NCBI GenBank assembly: GCA_016872535.1
Contig: VGZQ01000035.1
Location: 1 to 32,202, forward strand
Source: Rhodospirillales bacterium
Lineage (GTDB): Bacteria > Pseudomonadota > Alphaproteobacteria > Rhodospirillales > 2-12-FULL-67-15
Reading direction: 5' to 3'
DNA length: 32,202 nucleotides
Below, one piece after another: positions 24,550 through 31,838 of the stretch. Each line of letters opens with the position of its first letter. Within the stretch, counting starts at the first letter, position 1. The position numbers were made by a program, and so were the translations under genes. The notes under the pieces were generated by a model that saw only the letters and a program-made list of their open reading frames with translations, was not told where the DNA came from and searched no databases.

Positions 24550-25536
24550 ATGAACATCGCGCCTATCGTCGCGGCGCTCGCCGCGCTTTCGCTCATGCTC
24601 GCCGTCGGTTCCGCGGCGGCGGACGAAAAGCTCACGATCAAGTCGCGCAACCTCAAGAACATGGGCGAGGCGGCGCGCGGCGAAGCGGGCGAGCCGATGG
24701 AGATCAAGGGCGACCTCAAATTTCCTTCGGAGACGAAGGAGCGCTTTCCGGCGGTGGTTCTGCTGCATACCGTCGGCGGCTACCGCGAGAGCAATGAAGG
24801 CTGGCACGCCGACCAATACCGCAAGGCGGGTTTCGCGACTCTGACCTACGAATCGTTTGAGCCGCGCGGCGTCCGGGACGCACCGACCGGGGGCATGGCG
24901 AGAATGTGGGGCTCGCTGGTCGCCGACGCGTTCGGCGCGCTGAAGGCGCTCGCCGCCCATCCGCGCATCGACGCCAGGCGCATCGCCGTGACCGGCTACT
25001 CGGCGGGCGGCGAGTTGACCCGCGCCCTTGCGTTCGAATCCTTGCGCAAGGCCTTCGTCGCCGACGATCTTCGCTTCGCCGCCCACGTCGCCGTTTATCC
25101 GTGCCATCTCTGGGCGGTGCGCCCGGCGCCCAACGCCTTCACCGGCGCGCCGATCCTCGAGCAGCTCGGCGGCGCCGACGACTGCGGGCCCGTCGCCAAG
25201 GCTCAAGCCTATTACGACTACCTTAAGGCCCAGGGGCACCCGGCGCCGGTCCGGATCGTTATCTATCCCGACGCGCCGCATTCGTGGACCGACCCCTACT
25301 TCTCCTCGACGCGTTTCTTTCCGAACCATGCTTCGCCGTCGAAGTGTCCGCTTTGGCTGATCGGGCAAGGAGGTCCCGGATTTTTCGACAAGGGAGGCGA
25401 GCGGCCCTTCAACCCGGAGGAATGGGGGGCCTGCTTGCGGAACAGCAAGGGCTATACCCAGGGCTTCCAGTCCGCCACGCGCGAAAAGTCGACGGCGGAC
25501 GCCATCGCCTTCATTCGCCAGGCCTTCGGCCAGTAA
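24550..25536 (+). CDS. Secreted dienelactone-hydrolase-like alpha/beta hydrolase
   Basis: A 328-residue protein with a signal peptide (MNIAPIVAALAALSLMLAVGSAAADE), so it acts outside the cytoplasm. The alpha/beta hydrolase core has VVLLHTVGGYRESNEGW, the nucleophile elbow GYSAGG (Ser151), an Asp at 210/211 (GGADDCG) and the final His in YPDAPHSWTD (H244). True dienelactone hydrolase uses Cys as nucleophile, whereas this protein has Ser. The substrate is unknown. AGGGGGG precedes the ATG at six bases. A TetR regulator follows 75 bases downstream on the same strand but has its own operator, so control of this gene by it is uncertain. Confidence 0.85.
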   Translation: MNIAPIVAALAALSLMLAVGSAAADEKLTIKSRNLKNMGEAARGEAGEPMEIKGDLKFPSETKERFPAVVLLHTVGGYRESNEGWHADQYRKAGFATLTYESFEPRGVRDAPTGGMARMWGSLVADAFGALKALAAHPRIDARRIAVTGYSAGGELTRALAFESLRKAFVADDLRFAAHVAVYPCHLWAVRPAPNAFTGAPILEQLGGADDCGPVAKAQAYYDYLKAQGHPAPVRIVIYPDAPHSWTDPYFSSTRFFPNHASPSKCPLWLIGQGGPGFFDKGGERPFNPEEWGACLRNSKGYTQGFQSATREKSTADAIAFIRQAFGQ

Positions 25537-25558
25537 ATCATCCGCGCGCCGGGCGCGA

Positions 25559-25587
25559 TTGACGGCGGCGGATCGGCTCTCTACGGT
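25559..25587 (+). promoter_or_regulatory. Candidate promoter of the TetR gene
   Basis: TTGACG (25559-25564) is followed after 17 bases by TACGGT (25582-25587). The -35 box is good and the -10 box weak. Its downstream end overlaps the palindromic operator, as expected for a self-repressed regulator gene. Confidence 0.4.
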
Positions 25588-25601
25588 CACCCGAGGGTGA
25601 C
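25586..25601. promoter_or_regulatory. Perfect palindrome, probable TetR operator
   Basis: GTCACCCGAGGGTGAC is a perfect inverted repeat with 7-base arms around GA. It ends ten bases before the ATG of the TetR-family gene (25612) and covers the expected transcription start. TetR repressors commonly bind such sites in front of their own gene. I saw no second full copy in the window. Confidence 0.65.
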
Positions 25602-25611
25602 ACGAGGGACC

Positions 25612-26247
25612 ATGGCCCGCGATCGCGCCCGTACCGAAGAAAAGATTCTCGCCGCCGTCGGCGCGATCCTGGCCGAGCCGGGCGGCTCGCGCCGCATCGG
25701 GATCAACGCCATCGCCGCCCGGTCCGGCGTCGACAAGGTTCTGATCTACCGCTATTTCGGCGGGCTCGACGGCCTGCTCGCCGCGTTCGCGGCCAAGGCC
25801 GATCTCTGGCCCACGGTCGCGGAAGCCATGTCCGCCGCGCCCGAGGCGGGGTCCGATAGCGGTCTCGCGCCCGCGCTCGCCGTCCTGATCCGGGGCTACA
25901 TCGCGGCGCTCCGGCGCCGACCCGCCACGCTCGAAGCCATCGCCTGGGACATGAGCGAGAAGAACGCCCTCGGCGCGCGGCTCGACGCCCTGCGCGCCGA
26001 ATGGCGCCGCGACGTCACCCTCCGCCTGTTCCGCCGCCACAAGGTGCCGGCCAAGGTCGACATCGAGGCGGTGATGGCGGTGCTGGCCGCCGCCGCCGAT
26101 CATCTGGCCGCGCGCGGGCGGCTCGGCGGCGAATTCTACGGTATCGCGCCCGGCGACGCGGACGGGCAGCGGCGCCTGGACGCGGCGTTCGCGGCGATCC
26201 TGGAAGGCGTACTCAATTACGCCCAAAGGAAGAAAGATTCAGCCTAG
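25612..26247 (+). CDS. TetR-family transcriptional regulator
   Basis: A 211-residue regulator. The N-terminal helix-turn-helix is clear: RTEEKILAAVGAILAEPGGSRRIGINAIAARSGVDKVLIYRYFGGLDGLLAAFA (about 7-60), with the usual YRYFGG motif. The C-terminal ligand/dimer domain is unassigned. ATG at 25612 has GAGGG at a suitable distance and is preferred to the ATG at 25597, which would lie inside the operator region. The stop overlaps the end of the convergent ATPase gene by nine bases. Confidence 0.92.
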   Translation: MARDRARTEEKILAAVGAILAEPGGSRRIGINAIAARSGVDKVLIYRYFGGLDGLLAAFAAKADLWPTVAEAMSAAPEAGSDSGLAPALAVLIRGYIAALRRRPATLEAIAWDMSEKNALGARLDALRAEWRRDVTLRLFRRHKVPAKVDIEAVMAVLAAAADHLAARGRLGGEFYGIAPGDADGQRRLDAAFAAILEGVLNYAQRKKDSA

Positions 26248-27096
26248 CTTCTTGCCGAGGCGGCCGGCGAGATCCTGGATGAACTGCCACGCGACACGGC
26301 CGGAGCGGCTGCCGCGCGTTACCGCCCATTCGTTCGCCTCGCGATCGAGATCGAGTCCCTTGGCCTCGAGGCCGTAGCGCTCGGCGTACCCGCGCACGAT
26401 GGCGAGATAGGTGTCCTGGTCGCAGACGTGGAAGCCGAGCCATAGTCCGAAGCGGTCGGACAGCGACACTTTCTCTTCGACCGCCTCGGCCGGGTTGATG
26501 GCGGTCGAGCGTTCGTTCTCGATCATGTCGCGCGGCATCAGGTGGCGGCGGTTGGAGGTGGCGTAAAAAATCACGTTGTCCGGGCGGCCCTCGATGCCGC
26601 CTTCGAGCACGGCCTTGAGCGACTTGTAGGACGCATCGCCCGAATCGAACGACAGGTCGTCGCAAAAGAGGATGCAGCGCCGCGTCTCGTCGCGCAGGCG
26701 CGCGAGCAGGGCGGGGAGCGACGGGATTTCCTCGCGATGAATCTCGACCAGCGCCAGCGCGCCCTTTTTCTCGTCGTTGACCTGGGCGTGGACCGCCTTG
26801 ATCAGCGAGCTTTTGCCGGTGCCGCGCGCGCCCCACAGGAGCGCGTTGTTGGCCGGCAGCCCCTGGGCGAAGCGGCGGGTGTTGTCGAGCAGCAGCGCCG
26901 CCTGGCGGTCGATTCCCCTGAGCAGCTGCAGTTCGACCCGGTTGACCCGCGCGACGCTTTCCAGCCGTTCGCCCTCGGCGTGCCAGACGAAGGCGTCGGC
27001 CTCGGTCAGCGCGGCGGACCGCGGCTTGGGCGGCGCGCGGCGCTCGAGGGCTTCGGCGATGCGCCGGAGCAGCGGCAGGAGTTCGATGTCGCTCAT
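26239..27096 (-). CDS. DUF815-family P-loop ATPase
   Basis: A 285-residue AAA-type ATPase. Walker A is GARGTGKSSL (89-98), Walker B is CILFCDDLSF (141-150), and FYATSNRRHLMPRDM is the sensor-like segment; DRFGLWLGFHVCDQDTYL follows. This matches the DUF815 (YcaB/YifB-neighbour type) ATPases of alphaproteobacteria, whose role is unknown. ATG at 27096 is chosen since MSDIELLPLLRRIAEALER is a natural helical start; the longer frame to 27342 overlaps yajC and is not protein-like. It is divergent from yajC with a 160-base spacer. Confidence 0.9.
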   Translation of the reverse strand: MSDIELLPLLRRIAEALERRAPPKPRSAALTEADAFVWHAEGERLESVARVNRVELQLLRGIDRQAALLLDNTRRFAQGLPANNALLWGARGTGKSSLIKAVHAQVNDEKKGALALVEIHREEIPSLPALLARLRDETRRCILFCDDLSFDSGDASYKSLKAVLEGGIEGRPDNVIFYATSNRRHLMPRDMIENERSTAINPAEAVEEKVSLSDRFGLWLGFHVCDQDTYLAIVRGYAERYGLEAKGLDLDREANEWAVTRGSRSGRVAWQFIQDLAGRLGKKLG

Positions 27097-27193
27097 GGAC
27101 GGCTTCGTTCCCGGGAGCAGGCCCGGACGGTAGCGCGAAGCGCCCGCTTTTCCAAGGACCTCCCGGTTCCGGGTCGGGGGCTGGGCGGCGGCT

Positions 27194-27227
27194 TTGCATT
27201 TGCATCCTGGGGACCGGTCGGTATAGT
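27194..27227 (+). promoter_or_regulatory. Promoter of yajC-secD-secF
   Basis: TTGCAT occurs twice in tandem (27194-27199 and 27200-27205). The second is 16 bases before TATAGT (27222-27227), a good sigma-70-type pair. Transcription would begin near 27234, giving a leader of about 23 bases with GAGGGAG as ribosome-binding site before ATG 27257. Confidence 0.7.
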
Positions 27228-27256
27228 CCGCAGTCCGTTCAACGAGGGAGTTTTCG

Positions 27257-27673
27257 ATGCTGATATCACCCGCGTATGCGCAGGCGGCCGGCGGCGGCAT
27301 TGGCGGCGGCGGACTCGAGGCGTTGCTGCCGCTCGTTCTCATCTTCGTCGTCTTTTATTTCCTGCTCATCCGACCGCAGCAGAAGAAGATGAAGCAGCAT
27401 CGCGAAATGCTGTCGGCGGTCCGCCGCGGCGACAAGGTGGTGACCGGCGGCGGCATTCTCGGTACCGTGACCAAGATCGTCGACGACCACGAACTCCAGG
27501 TCGAAATCGCCGAAGGGGTGCGCGTGCGCGTCCAGCGCCAGACGCTGGCGGCGGTGCTGACCCATCCCGAGCCCGCCAACCAGAACCCGCCCCCGGGCGG
27601 CGCGGGCGGAACGGGCCCGGGACAAGGCGGCGGTTCCATCCTCTCCAAGCTTTTCGGCGGCAAAGGGAACTGA
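27257..27673 (+). CDS. yajC: Sec translocon accessory subunit YajC
   Basis: A 138-residue membrane protein of the SecDF-YajC complex, which supports protein export. It has one transmembrane helix (LEALLPLVLIFVVFYFLLIRPQQKKMKQH, about 20-40, with the typical FYFLLIRPQ.K) and a small cytoplasmic domain (LSAVRRGDKVVTGGGILGTVTKI). The Ala/Gly-rich N-terminus before the helix and the Gly/Pro-rich tail are usual in alphaproteobacteria. It heads the operon with secD and secF. Confidence 0.96.
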   Translation: MLISPAYAQAAGGGIGGGGLEALLPLVLIFVVFYFLLIRPQQKKMKQHREMLSAVRRGDKVVTGGGILGTVTKIVDDHELQVEIAEGVRVRVQRQTLAAVLTHPEPANQNPPPGGAGGTGPGQGGGSILSKLFGGKGN

Positions 27674-27678
27674 ACGGA

Positions 27679-27699
27679 CGGCGGCCGCCAAGGCCGCCG
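27679..27699. repeat. Hairpin between yajC and secD
   Basis: CGGCGGCC (27679-27686) and GGCCGCCG (27692-27699) form a perfect 8-base stem with a 5-base loop, six bases after the yajC stop. There is no T-run. It could set different mRNA stability for yajC and secDF. Confidence 0.5.
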
Positions 27700-27718
27700 C
27701 CGCGGGAGCGCGCGGGCG

Positions 27719-29302
27719 ATGGTCAATATTCCCCGTTGGAAAGTCATCGTTATCCTGGCGACGTTGATCCTGGGCTGCCTGGCGGCGGTGCCGAGTTTTC
27801 TCGCGCCGGCGACGCTCGCGGCGCTGCCCAAGTGGCTGCCGAAGAACACGTTCGTCCTCGGCCTCGACCTGCAGGGCGGCTCGCACCTGCTGCTCGAGGT
27901 CGATTTCGCGACCGTCATCCGCGAGCGCATGGAATCGCTGGTCGATACGGTGCGCGGCGAGCTGCGCAAGGAGCGCATCCAGTACGAGCGCCTCGGCGCC
28001 ACCGCCGACGGCGTTTCGTTCGTCGTGCGCAACGCCGCCGAGGCCGAAAAGGCGCGCGAGCTGGTGCGCAAGCTGGATAACGATTTCGCGACGACGGCGG
28101 GCGAGGGCGGCCGCATCGTCATGACCCTGAAGCCCGAGGCGCTGCGCCAGCGCAAGCTCGCCACCGTCGACCAGTCGATCGAAATCGTGCGCCGCCGCAT
28201 CGACGAAACCGGCGTGCGCGAGCCGTCGATCCAGCGCCAGGGCGAGGACCGCATCGTCGTGCAGCTGCCGGGCCTGGACGATCCGGAACGGATGAAGCGG
28301 CTGCTGGGGCGCACCGCCAAGATGACCTTCCACCTGCTCGACGAGCGCGGCAGCGTCGAGGACGCGCTCGCGGGCCGCGTGCCGGCGGGCTCGCAACTGC
28401 TGCCCGGAGCCGAGGCCGACCGCGCCGGCGGCCGCCCGAGTCACTATTTGATCCAAAAGCGCGTCATGGTCAGCGGCGACACCCTGATCGACTCGCAGCC
28501 GACCTTCGATCAGCGCACCGGCGAGGCGGTTGTCAGTTTCCGGTTCGATTCGAACGGCGCCAAGCGCTTCGGCGACGTGACCGGCAAGAACGTCGGCAAG
28601 CCGTTCGCCATCGTGCTCGACGGCAAGGTCATCAGCGCGCCGGTCATTCGCGAGCCGATCTTGGGTGGATCGGGTCAGATCAGCGGCGGCTTCACCATCC
28701 AGGGCGCGCGCGACCTCGCGCTGCTGCTGCGCGCGGGCGCGCTTCCGGCGCCGCTCACCATCCTCGAGGAGCGCACGGTCGGGCCCGGCCTCGGCGCCGA
28801 TTCGATCGAGGCCGGCAGCATCGCCGCCGTCATCGGCACGGCGATGGTGATGGGATTCATGATCCTGGCCTACGGCCTGTTCGGGGTCGTCGCCAACATC
28901 GCCCTGGTTCTCAATTTGATATTGATCCTCGGCGCCATGTCGGTGCTGCAGGCGACGCTGACGCTGCCCGGCATCGCCGGCATCGTGCTGACCGTCGGCA
29001 TGGCGGTCGACGCCAACGTGCTGATCTACGAGCGCATGCGCGAGGAAACGCGCCTCGGCCGGCCGCCGTTGTCGGCCATGGACGCGGGCTACGCGCGCGC
29101 CATGACCACCATCATCGACTCCAATCTCACCACCCTGATCGCGGCGGCGGTGCTCTACTTCCTCGGTTCGGGTCCGATCCGCGGTTTCGCGGTGACGCTC
29201 TCGCTCGGCATCGTGACCTCCATGTTCACGGCCATTTCGGTCGCGCGGCTGATGACGGTGGGCTGGCTCCGGCTCGCGCGGCCCAAGTTGTTGCCGATCT
29301 GA
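27719..29302 (+). CDS. secD: Protein translocase subunit SecD
   Basis: A 527-residue RND-type membrane protein that uses the proton gradient to help pull proteins through SecYEG. After the first helix comes LGLDLQGGSHLLLEVD (48-62), the large periplasmic P1 region, VISAPVIREPILGGSGQISG, and five C-terminal helices including GMAVDANVLIYERMREE (about 430), which carries the conserved transmembrane Asp. Length is normal for alphaproteobacteria. It is followed 18 bases later by secF. Confidence 0.97.
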   Translation: MVNIPRWKVIVILATLILGCLAAVPSFLAPATLAALPKWLPKNTFVLGLDLQGGSHLLLEVDFATVIRERMESLVDTVRGELRKERIQYERLGATADGVSFVVRNAAEAEKARELVRKLDNDFATTAGEGGRIVMTLKPEALRQRKLATVDQSIEIVRRRIDETGVREPSIQRQGEDRIVVQLPGLDDPERMKRLLGRTAKMTFHLLDERGSVEDALAGRVPAGSQLLPGAEADRAGGRPSHYLIQKRVMVSGDTLIDSQPTFDQRTGEAVVSFRFDSNGAKRFGDVTGKNVGKPFAIVLDGKVISAPVIREPILGGSGQISGGFTIQGARDLALLLRAGALPAPLTILEERTVGPGLGADSIEAGSIAAVIGTAMVMGFMILAYGLFGVVANIALVLNLILILGAMSVLQATLTLPGIAGIVLTVGMAVDANVLIYERMREETRLGRPPLSAMDAGYARAMTTIIDSNLTTLIAAAVLYFLGSGPIRGFAVTLSLGIVTSMFTAISVARLMTVGWLRLARPKLLPI

Positions 29303-29320
29303 CGGGAAGGGACGGTCATC

Positions 29321-30259
29321 ATGTTCCGCGGCATCATCTGGATTCCCCCCGACACCCGTTTTCCGTTCATCCGGCTGCGATTCTATTTTTTCGCGATTTC
29401 CGGATTTTTGATGCTGGCGACCGTGGCGCTGATGGCGACGCGCGGGCTCAACTACGGCATCGATTTCACCGGCGGCATCATGATCGAAGCGCGATTCCAG
29501 GGGCCGGTCGACGTGGCGGCGACCCGCGCCAAGGTCGATTCGCTCAACCTCGGCGGCACCGAGATCCAGGGTTTCGGCGGCCCGAACGAGGTGCTGATCC
29601 GGCTGCCCCGCCAGGAGGGCGACGAAAAGGCGCAAAGCGCGGCGGTGGAGAAGGTCAAGGCCATCCTCGGTCCCGGCGTCGAATACCGCCGGGTCGAGAC
29701 GGTGGGGCCCAAGGTCGGCGCCGAACTGCTGCGCGAGAGCATCGTCGCCGTGATCGTCTCGCTCGGCGGCATCCTGGTCTACATCTGGTTCCGGTTCGAA
29801 TGGAAATGGGGCGCGGCCGCCATCGCCGCGCTGTTCCACGACGTGATTTCGACCATCGGGGTGTTCTCGCTCTCCGGACTCGAATTCAACTTGTCGACGG
29901 TGGCGGCGCTGCTCACCATCGCCGGCTATTCGATCAACGACACGGTGGTGATCCTCGACCGGGTGCGCGAGAACCTGCGCAAGTTCAAGACCATGCCGCT
30001 GCCCGAGTTGTTCGACCGCAGCATCAACGAGACGCTGTCGCGCACCATCAACACCTCGGGCACCGTGTTCCTGACCGTGCTCGCCCTGTTCGCCTTCGGC
30101 GGTCCGGTGATCCGCGATTTCAGCTTCGCGCTGCTGTGGGGCGTGATCGTCGGCAGCTTTTCGACCATCTGCGTCGCGCTGCCGATGCTGCTTTATATGA
30201 ACATCGATCGCGGCGCGCATGACGCGCCCGCGAAGGAGACGGCGCCGAAGGCGCCGTGA
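29321..30259 (+). CDS. secF: Protein translocase subunit SecF
   Basis: A 312-residue partner of SecD with six transmembrane helices. LNYGIDFTGGIMIEARF (43-59) is the SecF start motif, and AGYSINDTVVILDRVRENLRKF (about 201-222) contains the conserved Asp and Arg. Ribosome-binding bases GGGAAGGGA lie upstream. The Mth938-like gene follows nine bases after its stop. Confidence 0.97.
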   Translation: MFRGIIWIPPDTRFPFIRLRFYFFAISGFLMLATVALMATRGLNYGIDFTGGIMIEARFQGPVDVAATRAKVDSLNLGGTEIQGFGGPNEVLIRLPRQEGDEKAQSAAVEKVKAILGPGVEYRRVETVGPKVGAELLRESIVAVIVSLGGILVYIWFRFEWKWGAAAIAALFHDVISTIGVFSLSGLEFNLSTVAALLTIAGYSINDTVVILDRVRENLRKFKTMPLPELFDRSINETLSRTINTSGTVFLTVLALFAFGGPVIRDFSFALLWGVIVGSFSTICVALPMLLYMNIDRGAHDAPAKETAPKAP

Positions 30260-30268
30260 CCTCGGCCG

Positions 30269-30652
30269 ATGAGCCTCGACATCACCCCGCTCGTGCCGTC
30301 CGGCCGGCAGGTGATCGAGGCCTACGGCGACGGCGGGTTCGTGATCGCCGGCGCGCGTTACACGGGCTCCGTGATCGTGTTCCCCGAACGGACCTTTGTC
30401 TGGAGGGCCGCGGCGGTCGCCGACGTGACCGAGGCGGCGCTCGCGCCTCTGTTCGAGGCGCCGGCACCGGCCGAAATCCTGGTCATCGGCTGCGGGCCGC
30501 GGTTTCTGCCCGCGCCCGTCGCGTTGCGCGCCGCGATTCGGGCGCGCGGGCCCGCGCTCGAATGGATGGATACCGGGGCCGCCTGCCGCACCTTCAATGT
30601 GTTGCTGGCCGAAGGCCGCCCCGTTGCCGCCGCGCTGATTGCGGTCGCTTGA
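30269..30652 (+). CDS. Mth938-like domain protein (DUF498)
   Basis: This 127-residue single-domain protein has the pattern VIEAYGDGGFVIAGARYTGSVIVFPERTFVW, then ILVIGCGPRFLPAP, and EWMDTGAACRTFNVLLAEGRPVAAALIA, the Mth938/DUF498 fold. A human relative (NDUFAF3) helps assemble respiratory complex I, and the gene is regularly found with secF and a squalene/phytoene synthase-like gene (NDUFAF6 relative) in alphaproteobacteria, so a role in complex I assembly is a reasonable inference. It is the last gene of the yajC-secDF series. Confidence 0.9.
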   Translation: MSLDITPLVPSGRQVIEAYGDGGFVIAGARYTGSVIVFPERTFVWRAAAVADVTEAALAPLFEAPAPAEILVIGCGPRFLPAPVALRAAIRARGPALEWMDTGAACRTFNVLLAEGRPVAAALIAVA

Positions 30653-30666
30653 ACAAGCCCGCCGAT

Positions 30667-30909
30667 TTAAGCAGCCTTGCGACGCTTCATCGCCTGATCG
30701 AGGTCGTAGGTCGCCTGCAGATTCATCCAGAGCTTCGCCGAAGTACCAAGCGCCTGGGCGAGGTCCAACGCGGCGTCCGCCGTGACCCCCCGCTTGCCCT
30801 TGATGAATTCGTTCAAGCGCGCCGGGGTCCAGCCGAGTTTTCGCGCGAAGACAACTTGGGTCGTTCCGGCCGGTTGGAGAAATTCCTCCCAAAGAAGAAT
30901 AGGGGGATT
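30667..30909 (-). pseudogene. higA-type antitoxin gene lacking its start
   Basis: On the minus strand the frame reads NPPILLWEEFLQPAG, then ARKLGWTPARLNEFIKGKRGVTADAALDLAQALGTSAKLWMNLQATYDLDQAMKR and TAA at 30667-30669. This is the HigA/VapI XRE family (usual start M..HPGEILLEEFL). The expected Met and HPGE are missing: upstream the frame runs straight through the palindromic repeat at 30919-30956 to a TGA, with no ATG, GTG, CTG or TTG before the helix-turn-helix. No higB toxin is nearby. It is therefore most likely a remnant whose 5' end was replaced by the repeat; a rare ATT start cannot be excluded. Confidence 0.75.
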
Positions 30910-30918
30910 CGCAAAAAT

Positions 30919-30956
30919 CCCCCTCCCCCCTTGCGGGGGAGGGTTGGGGTGGGGGG
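30919..30956 (+). repeat. REP-like GC palindrome with G-quadruplex tail, copy 3
   Basis: CCCTCCCCC (30921-30929) pairs with GGGGGAGGG (30935-30943), loop CTTGC, followed by TTGGGGTGGGGGG. From 30921 to 30956 it differs from copy 2 (11836-11871) only in one loop base. It lies exactly at the broken 5' end of the higA remnant. Confidence 0.8.
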
Positions 30957-31003
30957 CATCTCGGGCGATTACGTCATCCGCTTTATCTCATCATACCTTA
31001 AAC

Positions 31004-31033
31004 AAAAAGCCCGGCCTCGCGGCCGGGCTTTTC
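31004..31033 (-). terminator. Rho-independent terminator (bidirectional form)
   Basis: GCCCGGCC (31009-31016) and GGCCGGGC (31021-31028) form a perfect 8-base stem with a four-base loop. On the minus strand it is followed by TTTTT, so it terminates the urate-oxidase-N-type gene that stops at 31052. On the plus strand TTTTC follows, which may also stop read-through from the secDF side. Confidence 0.85.
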
Positions 31034-31051
31034 ATTAGTCTGATACGTTGC

Positions 31052-31663
31052 TCAGTAGATATTCTGCGCCGACACCATGGCGTAGAGCATCGGGATCGAC
31101 AGCATGGTGTTGAAGCGCGAGGTGAGCCCGGCCATGCGCGCGGCCTTGGCCTTGGCGTCGGCGTCGACCTGGACCATGCCCAGCGCCTTCTGCTGGTTGG
31201 GCCAGATGATGAACCAGACGTTGAACCACATGATGGTGCCGAGCCACATGCCGATGCCGATGGCGATGCTCTTCGGCACGGCGAAGCCGCTGGCGGCGCC
31301 GAGCGTGAGGGCGTCGACCAGGTAGCCGTTCATCCCGGCGAGGATCAGGCCGGTGACGATGGTCCCCATCGCCGCCCAGCGGAACCAGAACAGCGCGGCG
31401 GGCGCGATCACCTTGCTGATCGCCGGCTTCTGCTCGTCGGGGATCTTCGGCATGCTCGGCGTCTGCACGAAGTTGAAGTACCACAGCAGGCCGATCCACA
31501 TCACGCCCGACAGCACGTGCAGCCAGCGGAACAAGAACGTCCACCACGCGTAGTCGCCGGGGGCGCCCTGCTTGGTCGCGCCGACGACAATGACGATCAT
31601 CAGGATCGTCAGCACGAAACCCGCGATGATCGTGTTGCGTAGATTGAGCAGAATGCTTGCCAT
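31052..31663 (-). CDS. Urate-oxidase-N (PuuD-type) membrane protein without cytochrome domain
   Basis: A 203-residue protein with about five hydrophobic helices (10-28, 43-62, 88-110, 131-153, 186-199). WWTFLFRWLHVLSGVMWIGLLWYFNFVQTPSMPKIP and MWLGTIMWFNVWFIIWPNQQKAL match the N-terminal membrane domain of PuuD-type urate hydroxylases, including His in HVLSG. In PuuD a C-terminal cytochrome c domain follows; here the protein ends after the membrane part (no CxxCH). Short relatives are sometimes mislabelled antitermination protein NusG. ATG at 31663 has GGAGGG seven bases upstream. It has its own promoter and terminator, so it is a single-gene unit. Urate oxidation is not assured. Confidence 0.8.
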   Translation of the reverse strand: MASILLNLRNTIIAGFVLTILMIVIVVGATKQGAPGDYAWWTFLFRWLHVLSGVMWIGLLWYFNFVQTPSMPKIPDEQKPAISKVIAPAALFWFRWAAMGTIVTGLILAGMNGYLVDALTLGAASGFAVPKSIAIGIGMWLGTIMWFNVWFIIWPNQQKALGMVQVDADAKAKAARMAGLTSRFNTMLSIPMLYAMVSAQNIY

Positions 31664-31746
31664 GATCCCTCCGTTGCTGGCCTGGAAAAACCCGAATGCC
31701 CGTCCGGGTATTGGCGGGCGGGCGTGAACCGACGTTCGTGATTCCC

Positions 31747-31774
31747 AATATAAACGTGCCGGCTGGAGGCGCAA
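31747..31774 (-). promoter_or_regulatory. Predicted promoter of the urate-oxidase-N-type gene
   Basis: On the minus strand TTGCGC (31769-31774) and TATATT (31747-31752) are separated by 16 bases. The leader would be about 75-80 bases and contains a weak GC inverted repeat around 31697-31722, then GGAGGG before the ATG. Confidence 0.5.
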
Positions 31775-31838
31775 ATCGTGTTGTGCCCCGCCGCGCCGGC
31801 GCGGGCGGTTTCGCGTGATAGCTTCGGGCACGAAGCCG

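Noticed and set aside
24259-26226. 655-residue minus-strand frame opposite the hydrolase and TetR genes
   Set aside because: Both plus-strand genes have clear motifs; the minus frame lacks any and shows typical antisense composition.
27097-27342. Upstream extension of the DUF815 ATPase
   Set aside because: It overlaps the yajC promoter and start, and its residues are Pro/Ala-rich and not conserved-looking. The start at 27096 is preferred.
27266-30892. 1208-residue open frame on the minus strand opposite secD/secF
   Set aside because: It is an antisense shadow produced by high GC3 in secD and secF. The translation is Arg/His/Asp/Gly-rich with no domain pattern, and the plus-strand genes are certain.
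31052-31663. Antitermination protein NusG
   Set aside because: Relatives are sometimes labelled so, but the protein is polytopic with PuuD-type motifs and has no NGN or KOW domain.
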